This document shows, in pieces, positions 47,203 through 64,000 of a stretch of 64,000 nt of DNA (the stretch's first letter is position 1; each line of letters starts with the position of its first letter). Source of the DNA: Pempheris klunzingeri (lineage: Eukaryota; Chordata; Actinopteri; Acropomatiformes; Pempheridae); the NCBI RefSeq assembly GCF_042242105.1, contig NC_092029.1, positions 13,564,885-13,628,884 on the forward strand, written 5' to 3'. Below the pieces are notes generated by a model, which saw only the letters and a program-made list of their open reading frames with translations, was not told the DNA's origin and did no database searches. Position numbers and translations under genes: made by a program.

Positions 47203-47262
47203 CTTTGGACAGAGCTGTTTCCGCCGCATACTTCCAGTCCTAAACTAAGCCAACTGTCTCCT
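47203..47262 (+). repeat. Interspersed repeat, family B (degenerate copy 2)
   Basis: A short, diverged match: TTTGGACAGAGCTGTTTCC followed by CTTCCAGTCCTAAACTAAGC. It lies about 320 bases before the fuller copy at 47578. Confidence 0.45.
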
Positions 47263-47577
47263 TGATGTATGTGTAAATCCACAGTCTGAAATTTTGGAAA
47301 GTACACTTTTTACTTTCTTTCCAATACTTGCATAAAATGATTGATATTACTCGCATTATCTGTACAGTTAATATAGCCCAGATTAGTAAAAAGAGAGGAA
47401 GCACTGGCTCTGGCAAATGGTTAAGAATCCATCTTACAGCATCTTTAAAGTTGATGAGTTCACTTTATCTAATTTTTTAATCTGTACAAAAACAGAAATG
47501 TGCAAAACAGCAACTTGTGGTTTTGCTACTGACAATTTATATGCTTAAGATGTGCTGTTAGGCTGATTTTTGAAACT

Positions 47578-47745
47578 GAGGACAGAGCCAGGCTTGCTCT
47601 TTCCCCCTGCTTCCAGTCCTATGCTAAGCAAAGCTAGCTGTCACGTGGCTGTAGCTTCATATTTAATGGACACATATGAGGGCGGTATCACTCTTCTCAT
47701 CGACCTCTCAGGCATATTTCACAAAATGTCAAACTGTTCCTTGAA
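47578..47745 (+). repeat. Interspersed repeat, family B (copy 3, fullest)
   Basis: The fullest copy of the family: GGACAGAGCCAGGCTTGCT, CTTCCAGTCCTATGCTAAGC, GGCTGTAGCTTCATATTTAA, a GGTATCACTCTTCTCATCGA block, and CACAAAATGTCAAACTGTTC. I recall near-identical dispersed sequences in percomorph genomes. No coding capacity is seen; it may be SINE-like or a non-autonomous DNA element. Confidence 0.6.
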
Positions 47746-50700
47746 GATATACTCGCTGCATTCACAGACTGTGTTGATGACAGCCCCGTGCAAATATCGT
47801 AATGCCCTCATTGAGCAAGAGCACAACAGTACAAAACAGTGTGTTTAAATGGTTTGAGGGGACCGCTAAGGAATGGTGTCCATTATAAAAGGGGAACTTT
47901 ACAGCCACTCAGTGACAACATCAGTGACATCACCAGGTGCCACAGTGTCTGTCTGCACATCTCAGTCTGTGTCTGACACTCTAACACACTCACGCGAAGA
48001 CACACACTCTCTCTATTTCAGGACCAGTCAGACAGCACTGTCCTCCACCTGTCTCCAGTGTTACCTGCCCCAGTCATTACCGGGGTCCCACCTCCCCACT
48101 GTAAGTGCACATGTCAACAGCAAAATTACAGGGCATGCACACACACATATTTGTTTTGCTTTTAAAAGGGTAATATCCGTCTGCACGCAAGCGATACGTT
48201 CATTTTCTCTCCTGCTCCCTCCTCCTCTTCTTTTATTCCAGACAAGCCCAGAAAACAAAGCAAGTGAGGTTCAAAGACAAAACAGAGAAAAGGACATGAA
48301 GAGAGGAGATGTGCGGAGATGACGGACACACATTGGTGGTGTGTGTGTTTGTATAATGACAAGGAGAAACGCCTGTTTTTCAGCCCTATTTCTCCGGTCA
48401 GTGCCGACTTAACCTCAGTGATCACAAACCACCTCTCCAACTGAGGTCAAAGTGTCATTACATCTCAGCTTTGTTCCCCGACTTAGCTCGCTCTTGCCTA
48501 ACTAATTAAGACAAGAAAGTCTTTGCAGATGTCTTTGGTGAGAGTGTCTCTGTCTATGAATGTGACTATCAGACTTTGGCAAGAATTGAGATAGGAGTGT
48601 GGAGGGAAAGAGTGCACTGACAAGTTTGACGAGGAGCAAAACACCGTGTCAGAGACACAAGTTGCTTTGACTGAAAGATAAAGATCTATTTCTCAGACAG
48701 TGACATCAGCCTTTCTTTTCACTGGAGTTACTTTTGCCATTGGGTTACTGTTAGTGTAAGTATGCCGTGTTGCATGCTGAAGCAAATCTACACCTGAAAG
48801 TTTTGTTTTTGTAAAACTGTCCTTTTATCCTCTGCTCTTTCACCAAGTTGGCTTTAGGTAACCTGAGTGCTCTCTTTCCCTTTTCAACATGATCAGTATA
48901 AACAATGACTAGCTTCCCTTCTCCTCAGGGTGACTGACTTGGTCTTATTGTCGCTCTTATCATGTGTTTTTTTTTTTTTTTTTTGCTGAAAGAACTCGTG
49001 ACTGTGTGTCTGATAGATGCTGACAGTGCCTTATTAGATGTGGCATCGCTGTCAACCTGAAACACACAGAAATGAAGTCACGCCTGGACAACACCGGGCT
49101 TGTTTGAGTAGAAATTAATGGTTGCTCTTTTGTCAGTGGTTAACTTGTGATGTTAGTCACTGTGTTTTGCCTTAACCAGGGCATCAATGAAACTGGCACA
49201 CCCTCAAACATGAACCGACTGCACACGAGTGAGCAAACGTGCTATGCATGTATATGCATGATGACAAACGTGTTTAGCATTTCCTATAATTTGAGCGCCA
49301 ATCACATCCGTCTTCCGTGTGTGCTGTAATTTCCGTAGCTGGATCCTCAATAACATCCTGTTGTCTGAGGACATCTGAGGGGCCAGGTTGGACTGACCCT
49401 CCACCACATCACACACAGGCCAGGACAGAGCAGAGACTATTATCCTGGCCCCGACTAATGACAGCTGAATGAGACAAACAGGCAGGAAGCTGTCCCCTGT
49501 GATCTCTGTATTTAAAAGCGTCCTTATTATTGCTTGTGTATTGTTTTGTCGCGTTGGGATCCCCTTTGGACTACTATTATTAAGTTGAGGGACCGTGATA
49601 GTAGATTTTAGCTGAGGTGAGATATAAGGGGAACATCCGTTATTGCCAATGATAGCGCGATTGGGCTATAAATAAAAGCAATTTAACCCACTGCATGTTA
49701 TAACCACATTAACCTGAGTCTGTATTATATGCAAAGCAGTTCCCCTGTTGCTACAAACACACTGAATAGAGAAAAAGAAGAAAAAAAGTCAAAGTCCTGC
49801 TTGCTGCCATGATTTCTTGTTAACCTCAGAATGAATCCAGAGACCTGTGTCAGTATGTTAAGCGAAAACCAGAAGTAAAGATTTTGTAAGGCGTGTATGT
49901 TGCCAAAGTGTGATTGATATCGGAATAAGTCAGTAAGATCAGTGTTTTTCCTCCATCTCACAAGATATGTGTGTTGGCTTACAAGAGGGGATTTCTCTGT
50001 AAAAGAGGCCATTGATCAACCAACAGGGCAAATCGCTTTAACTTAACTTTTAGTTAATCTTTAATGTTATCCGTCTCCATTGACAGGCATGATCAGCACC
50101 TTCTTTTCTGCTTTATCAGTTTATGCAAAATAATTTAAAAAAAAACGCCTTTGACAGAACGCGCTGCCTCAAAGGGGTCGCTCAGAGTGAAGCGATGGAG
50201 ATTTATGAATGAGTTAACCTTGTGTTAACCCTGTGCAGTCAAACACAACAGGTGGTCATCCTCCTTTGTCCACTGCAACAGAGACAGGTGCTTCCGACTG
50301 TGGGGGACAGATCGCTGTTGACTCTGGACAATGGAAGAAAACAGGGGAACAAGAAGGTCTAATTCATGCATGGCCACTTCCAACCAAGCAAATGCATAAA
50401 CCCACCCACTCCATGAGTATAAAAAGTCCATATTTCAATGCAAACACAAACATACTCATTCAAACTGTCAGCATTTTTCTCTCCCCAGTATGTTCGGGAA
50501 ACAGAGGCGTCAGAGGACAATAGTTCTGTGACCCATATCTGAGCCTGACATAGGCAAACAGGAAGAGATCCCCTTTGCATAGAGGGGTATTCCTGACTCC
50601 AGCTTAAGGAAGGGAAGAAGAATGGAGTTGGAGGGGAAGGGGAGGGGGGCAGGGACCATCCTTTGACCCAGAACGTCCACCTACAAACATTTCCGTACCA

Positions 50701-52379
50701 AAAGTCCATCAGAGGAGACCAAAACCTCTCATTCCCAAGAGCAGAGGAAAACTGAGCAGACCTGACATCAGCAACGGCACCAACCTGGCACCCAAAACTA
50801 CATTTATTTTTTTCACTGAGAAAAACAGAACACAGGTGAAACGCTTCTTGTTTTCCCTCCACCTGCACTCGGCTCTGCTCGGTCTCCACTTTCACTGTTC
50901 ATCCAGCCGCGAGAGGATGCCACGGGCCTTCTTCTCTTCCTCTCAAAATCTGGCTCAGCCGCGTGACAGCCGTGACACACTTCAAATTGAATCTGAAAGT
51001 AACAACACCTTGGAATCTCCTGGACGACATCTCACTGTAAAATCTGTATCGGTATCCAAACAATGTGTTTGCTTTTTGACTGAAACGCTGCAGTGTAATT
51101 ACCCCTGTCTCAAGGCTCTTATCTGCATAGCTTTTGAATGACTTACAGTCACAAGAAGAAGAGCACATTCGCTAAGGTGGCCTGCGTACATAACCATTCG
51201 ATGACATCTACAAACGCAGACAAAATAAACCAACTAGATCTAAAGTCCAAAATCCCAGATAGCCATTTCTGGAGAAAAAAACTTGTCTCTTAAAATGAAT
51301 CACTTCAGTGGATCCACTCATGTCCTCGAGTTACGTGCTGCCTCAGAGCGCCTTATCTCATGTTATCAGTCATTGTGTAAGACTAGGTGCCTGTGATAAT
51401 GATGGTTAAATCAGGATTGATTGATTAAGTAAGGAGAGGAAGGAAGGGAGGGGAGGATGATGAGCAGAGAGAAAGAAGAGGGGTTGACCTCTATCCTCTT
51501 CTGTCACATAGATAAGAGCGGTGATGGAGTCCCAGTGTGGACTCAGATAATCTTTAACTGAAGGTGTAACGTAACCGTTTACAAGCACTCTTTTCTTTTG
51601 GAAAGAACAGGCCCGTAGTTGTGCCGTGCCATCTAGATTTGTTAAAGCTTTATTCCCAGTTCAATGAGGAAAAATACCACGTGCTTTAAAACTGTTGAGT
51701 GTCCCCTGTTTAGTTTTCACACCATCAACACTGCTGAGATTTGGACTGTGTCTTTAAGTTCATCTTCTGATCTGAAAGAAAAGTGAATAAAAAAGCCTGT
51801 CTTTAATAGCACAATTAAAAAGGGAGGATCTGAAAGAAACTGGCTCTCAATAAACCATTGGCATGTTTTCAGAACAACACCATTAAAGATAATCTGTCAA
51901 CTATTGATGTTTTATCCTGTTGGGTCATGCTTCTGTACCTTTGTCTTCCAGGTTAACTTCTAAATTTGCTGCAGCAGTTTTCCAAAAAGTGCTTTTGCAA
52001 AGCTCTTCATCCAGCTTGAATGTTTTATAGCATACTTCTAATGATCATTAGTAAATTGAAGCATGTCGTTGTGTTCATTAGACTCATTTTAACTGTGATG
52101 ATCTGCCTGGTTAAACTCACATTGTTCAGCCTTCTGTGATGTCTGTTCGTACTTTTCGTCCATAGAGGGCGCAATAGCATTTGTGCTGCTCACACGGAGA
52201 GCAGCGGTGTTCTCTTCAAAGTGCTTGTTGACTGTGTGTAAGCAGAGCATCTCTTCTGCCAAAAGCCTCAGCGCCTTAAGTTGATGTTTTACAGGATCCA
52301 GAGGGTCATTTCAAAACCACTATTTCATTCTCTGAGGCGGCTTGTTTTGTTACGCAGTTCCCAAAAACTGACCTCCAAA

Positions 52380-59415
<7,036 letters not shown>

Positions 59416-59428
59416 CCTGCCCGTTAAA

Positions 59429-59448
59429 GTGTGTGTGTGTGTGTGTGT
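59429..59448 (+). repeat. (GT)n at the start of the prep 3' UTR
   Basis: A GT run begins 14 bases after the prep stop codon. Confidence 0.85.
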
Positions 59449-60062
59449 TTTGTTTTCTTCCTTTACTCAGATCTTCTCTGGAATACATTCACACGTTCTT
59501 TCTAACTTCACACCAACACTTAAAGGATCTTGTAACTCACATTTACCCAGCTGCCATTACAGTTCCTTTTTTTTTTATGTTCATATATTTTTGTGTTCCC
59601 CCCCCACCCCACCCCCAGCGTGAGCCTGTTAGGACACAGAACCATCAGGATCTCACAGAAAGATAAGCCAACATGCAGCACTCTAACTAACCCTCTCCTG
59701 TCGGCCATGTTTGTAGTCCTAACACGTTAGACGAGTGAAGACATTATCAGTGACGTATAAAGGGAGAGGGTACCTTCACGGTTACAGCAGTTAGCCAATC
59801 AGCAGTTACAGTCATGAGGTCAAAGTGGCAAAACTTTATTTGAAGCTCCTCTCTGCATCCTTTGGGGCGCGTCAACACGATGCATATTATTTATTTTTCA
59901 TTTGTGCACAGAGCGGAGGCTGTGGGACGTCGAATGATTTCCGTATGTACAATTCTGCCGAGATGGTAAAGCACGACAGTATTGCCGTGGATGTGGGTGC
60001 GGAAACTTGCAAAAAAAAAATAAAAAAACACAAAATCATTGTGTGTGCATGTGAAAGTCTGC

Positions 60063-60105
<43 letters not shown>
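60063..60105 (+). repeat. (GT)n(GA)n in the prep 3' UTR
   Basis: About nine GT units run into about twelve GA units, before the likely poly(A) signal. Confidence 0.9.
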
Positions 60106-60215
60106 TGTTTAAATGTCAGTCCCCACATCGCTTTCAGACTGATAATGATTTCTACCTCTTGACATGTGCTGATTGTTTGCCTTTTAAAGGGAACAAAACA
60201 CAATGCCACAACTAC

Positions 60216-60221
60216 AATAAA
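60216..60221 (+). terminator. prep: Candidate poly(A) signal of prep
   Basis: AATAAA lies about 800 bases after the stop codon and is followed by a T-rich stretch. An earlier AATAAA in an A-run near 60019 is an alternative. Confidence 0.5.
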
Positions 60222-60540
60222 CAACTTTTTAAACAGTCATTCATCATGCTCATCTATTCAGTCACACGGTTCACATTTAATGAGTTTGATTACAAAATTG
60301 TGGAGGAGGAGGAGACCATGATGGCGACCATGTGTGGTCAGGTTGCCGTTAGTGTCTCGGTGTCGCACACAGTATAACGTACTGAAGTCATGATTGTCTT
60401 TGATCACAGAACAAACCAGAGCTGTCCCAGCTCCAAACTAATTTTTCTTTTTTTATTTTATTTGACTTTGCTTACGAATTTTTTATCTGCCGCAAGTCTT
60501 TACAGACAAGTGTGAAGTGAGAGGAAGTGTCCGCTCTCGT

Positions 60541-60554
60541 CCACCAGGGGGCAG
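60541..60554 (+). promoter_or_regulatory. CTCF-like motif downstream of prep
   Basis: CCACCAGGGGGCAG is a textbook CTCF core on the plus strand, about 320 bases after the prep poly(A) signal. Confidence 0.5.
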
Positions 60555-62370
60555 TCAGTGTGGAAATGACCAACACGTGCAGCAGGAGCAGAAAATGAGG
60601 GTGGTCTGACAGAGGGCCCCATGTGGATTACTCAACATACATGTTCCGTGTTCAAGAGCTCCTTTCCTATCCAACTTTCATGTTCATGGAGGAAATCTTA
60701 AAGCACTGCTACTTTTTTTTGAGAGACTCCACGCTTTCTATGTCCTCCTGACTTTTTCCCCTAAAAATTAATTTAAGAATTAAAATGTAACCCCAAAAAA
60801 TAGAAGCAAAAGACACTTTTCTTTCATGAATGTTATATTCATTTATTTGTCATTTTAAAAGAAATACTTTGTGATTTTATAACCTGCATTGAACATTAAA
60901 ATTAAGTAAAAGGTTGTAACTTTACACAATTTACATAATCACAAAACAAGAAAGTAATTAGGCTTCAAGTTACAGTTTTATTGTATTTGACAGCCATTCA
61001 TTTCTTTCCTTTTATTAAGACATCACTTGCTGCAAATGCAACTTTTCAATCACTTCAGGCCAGCGAGTAAAGGCTGTTAGGCCCCGACAGCTGTGGACAA
61101 CCATGACATGAACCTTGACTAGAGAATTTAGCCGGATAAAAACATCTGATGGCCTGTAAAATGATTTCTTTGTATTTGTGGGGTTGTTATGTGTCAAAAC
61201 ATCTGCAGCTCTTAGCAAAAGATCCTCAGATTCTTACAGCCAACACACAAATATTAACTTCTTTCATTTGAATAAAGACATGAAACAAAGCACAATTTTC
61301 ACATGCTTATTTCACAGTAAAGTTATATAAAATAAGTTAGAAATAAAAACAAACAGTCAAATTATGACAATATGATAACTTTTGCAATCACACGACGAAA
61401 TGAAATCCTTGATTCCATCCAAGACGAGTCAAAAGCACATACATTTTTCTTGCGTTTTTAGGGAAATTTAAATCGGGGCGCTGGAAATTAGAAAAGTTTA
61501 AATGCTTGTGACATTTATTTAATTCCAAACATCTGGATGAACTGAAAAGACAAAAGTGGAAAAAATGTAAACTAAAATGTTCATTTTAATGAAAGACGTT
61601 GGGATTTTAAGATTTTGATTAAATCATTCAGGTTGTTAAATTCCACAAAAACTGCAACCAAATACAGTGATTATTAACAAATTAACCAGTTTTATGCGCA
61701 CAGAAATCTAAAACCGCCTCTTGTGTTTTTGTAGCTATAATAAAAGCCTTGCATTGTTCTTTTGACAAACTTACTCTATTTTTGTCAAAGTAAAAGTTTT
61801 CTTCACACACAACATTGTGCATGAAATACTTCAACACTCCGGCTCTCTGCGGACAGTAATCCACCTCAAACTTTAGTCTCTGAGACTCACTGAACAACTT
61901 TCAGAGTAAATGAATGGAATGAGAAGTGAGTGGACTGACAGCCAAAAAATATGGGAGAAAAAGGTCCTTTTGAAAAACAGACTAAATAAATTCACATTTT
62001 CATGGCACATCAGCGAGCAAGTCTGGCTTTGCATGTTTTGGAAATCTCAGGGTGCGCATGTATGTGGGATTTGACTGACATTAAGTAAAAATAATTTTTC
62101 CATCCAACAAGCACCATAAAAGACCAGGAATGCAAAATTGAATTTGACAGGATGTGATAGCAGAAAGTGACATACTTAGCACATGTATTAGGTGTAAATT
62201 CTGTGCACGATTGATCACTTCAATCAATTCACATTTTTAATGATGATGATCGATCTTCTGATCATGCTCCATCTCCCTGTAACCACCTCGCAACCACACA
62301 AAAGCAGTTCATGCAGCCTATGCAGTGCATGGTCGTGCGTGCACTTGCGTGTGTGAGCGTGAACAATGAG

Positions 62371-62385
62371 CCGCCAGGGGGCGCC
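62371..62385 (+). promoter_or_regulatory. CTCF-like motif, strong
   Basis: CCGCCAGGGGGCGCC closely matches the CTCF consensus. It has the same orientation as the motif at 60541 and the opposite orientation to that at 12699. Confidence 0.55.
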
Positions 62386-64000
62386 TGACTGTGCAGTGAC
62401 TCCCTACAAAAGGGCCTGTGTAGAGACTCCAAACACATTCTTTGGACCAGAGCTTGTTGGAAACACAAAGCAGCTGACACAGGCTGTTTCTAACGGAAGC
62501 TCTGACTTCATCAAACAGACGCTGTGACTGAGGCCGCGCGCCTTCACACGGATCCTGTGAATATTCGTCTCAGCTTCTGTGTCCCAAACTGTCTCGTGAA
62601 ACCGGTGCAACGGGTCGTAATTTCTGATTGGCTGACACATTTGAAGAAGTTCTAAAATACCCAATGAGCACACACCTGTGGCCATACTGAAATATTAATG
62701 CGCCAACCGGAAATCGCTGTTCAGCCACTGCTGGGGAACTATATTACACGGCGGAGGAGCAATAATGAAATAACCCCCTACAACATATCAGTAATATTGC
62801 TGTAAAAAAAAAATATTGTGTGGTTGTTTTTTCCTGTAGTTTAAATCTGCACTCCGGGAGGATTAGATGAGCAAATACTCCAAAGTAGCAAACTTTTCTT
62901 TCTTTCTTTCCACCTTTTTAAAATAATTTTACTTTAGTTTCTTTCTCTACACAAACAGTTTTGTTTTTTTTTGAAAGATTCAGAACTATTTAATCTTGGT
63001 ATTAAAATTGATTGAGAAAGTTAAGGGAAGGGTAATGTAGGACTTTTGGTTTTGGGTCATAAAAGAAACTACAGCTGAGCCATTTGGTTGTTTTCCAGTG
63101 GCTTCGTTTCCTGGTGGACCTTCTTTCTTGTCCAAAGTAAAACATTTATTGTGAGGAAGTATGCTCATTTTAGTAAAAGCATTTCAAGCCTCTGATTTCT
63201 TTTGAATAGTTAGACACTTTCTTGTTACACATTTGTCATATTTCTGTGGATTTTTATGACATTTTATTACTTCCTTGTAAAGAGATCTATAAACCCCTGT
63301 GTGGTGGAAAGGTTACTCATTCACATCTCTTCTTTGCATGTCTTCAAACACGCCAGATCTACCTACCTATCTATCTATCTGTCTACCTACTCTTCTCACT
63401 GTGGGTGTCTCATGCAGGTGTTTGTCTGCACAGGGCCGATGGGTGGCGCTATTCATTCCACTTCCCTCCCACAGTTCTCTGGTCTTATCTGCTCCCTATC
63501 ACTGGTCTGGGAACAGTTTACTTGTAGGTGCAGCTCAGTTAGGACGCAGGGCTGAGTGAGTGAAGAGCAGCTGTCAGATCAGGGGGGTAAAGGTTCGCGG
63601 TTGCTTACGGAGAGAAGAAGTTATGTTGTTCTATATATTCTGGTTTGGGCTATAAGGCCTCCTGAGGGGACTGTTTGATGTGTGTGATCAGACATAATTA
63701 CTCATTTTAGAGAAATTGCACGTTTTCCCATAGTTTTGAGAAGCTGGACGCTGCTTGTTAACAAGCTGGTGGGGGATGTGAAAGTGTGGATCTTCATCAG
63801 CGAGAGAGAAAGAGGTGGGGGAGGCAGGGAGCATGATGGGGAGGCCATGGGTGCCACATGGTTTGAAGAGCCATGATATAGCTCTAAGACATGCAGAAAA
63901 CTGGGCTCAGATTCACCAAAGAAGTGGAAGAGATCATTAACTTGGCTGTTGGAAAACATAAAAACATGAGCGTCCTTTACAGCTTTTTTTTTTCTCAGAA

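Larger units (their letters stand above)
41431..52379. other. prdm1-prep intergenic region
   Basis: About 11 kb has no supported coding exon. Open frames (for example 47873-48322 plus and 50359-50895 minus) lack family similarity and splice context. It contains repeat family A copy 3, two family B copies and a CT/CA tract, all listed separately. It separates two divergently transcribed genes, so promoters and enhancers of both are expected, but individual elements cannot be identified from one sequence. Confidence 0.6.
60222..64000. other. Region downstream of prep, no supported gene
   Basis: The region is AT-rich at 60700-62000, with mixed composition beyond. No recognised family is present. 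Two minus-strand open segments (61015-61250 and 61700-61890) are described as a low-confidence finding. Around 62600-62760 there is an inverted CCAAT box (GATTGGCTG), an ETS-like ACCGGAAAT at 62706-62714 and locally higher GC, which could mark a promoter of a gene outside the window. A short tetranucleotide (CTAT)n lies near 63358-63385. Confidence 0.5.

Noticed and set aside
47873-48322. 149-codon plus-strand open frame in the prdm1-prep spacer
   Set aside because: It begins just after a repeat, is rich in Ser/Thr/His from simple-sequence DNA and resembles no family.
50359-50895. 178-codon minus-strand open frame in the prdm1-prep spacer
   Set aside because: It has no recognisable domain, unusual Trp/Pro/Ser-rich composition and no convincing splice partners.

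Overview
The window is nuclear DNA of a vertebrate, almost certainly a ray-finned fish and probably a spiny-rayed (percomorph) teleost. The evidence is multi-exon genes with GT-AG introns, vertebrate protein families, compact introns, many CA/GT microsatellites, and interspersed repeats of a kind I recall from teleost genomes. There is no bacterial-type organisation, no CRISPR array and no operon.

Six protein-coding genes can be read exon by exon. On the plus strand, eva1a (coding part 9331-10750, long 3' UTR to about 12440) is followed by efhc1 (13229-16886). On the minus strand come tram2 (18199-24983), xkr5 (26582-31150) and a prdm1/Blimp-1 paralogue (32676-39443). On the plus strand again is prep, prolyl endopeptidase (52380-59415). 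In each gene the splice phases are consistent and the spliced reading frame stays open from start to stop. Deduced lengths are 153, 560, 369, 647, 770 and 709 residues.

Layout: 1-6770 is non-coding sequence upstream of, or intronic to, eva1a. efhc1 and tram2 converge tail to tail; tram2, xkr5 and prdm1 run in the same direction; prdm1 and prep are head to head across about 13 kb of non-coding, repeat-bearing DNA that probably holds regulatory elements. The last 3.8 kb after prep has no gene I can identify, but contains two strong CTCF-like motifs and two weak minus-strand open segments.

The genes do not form a pathway. They cover an autophagy-linked membrane protein, a ciliary microtubule protein, an ER translocon-associated protein, an XK-family membrane protein, a zinc-finger repressor and a cytosolic serine peptidase. 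From memory, EFHC1-TRAM2 are neighbours on human 6p12 and PRDM1-PREP on human 6q21, so the order joins two human neighbour pairs with XKR5 between them.

The points most worth a second look are: efhc1 ends with its own poly(A) signal before the EF-hand that names the family; eva1a has an upstream in-frame exon that looks coding; efhc1 has two adjacent RFX X-box-like motifs just upstream; and related repeat copies are scattered through introns and spacers. I found no convincing novel biological system; this looks like an ordinary teleost gene neighbourhood.
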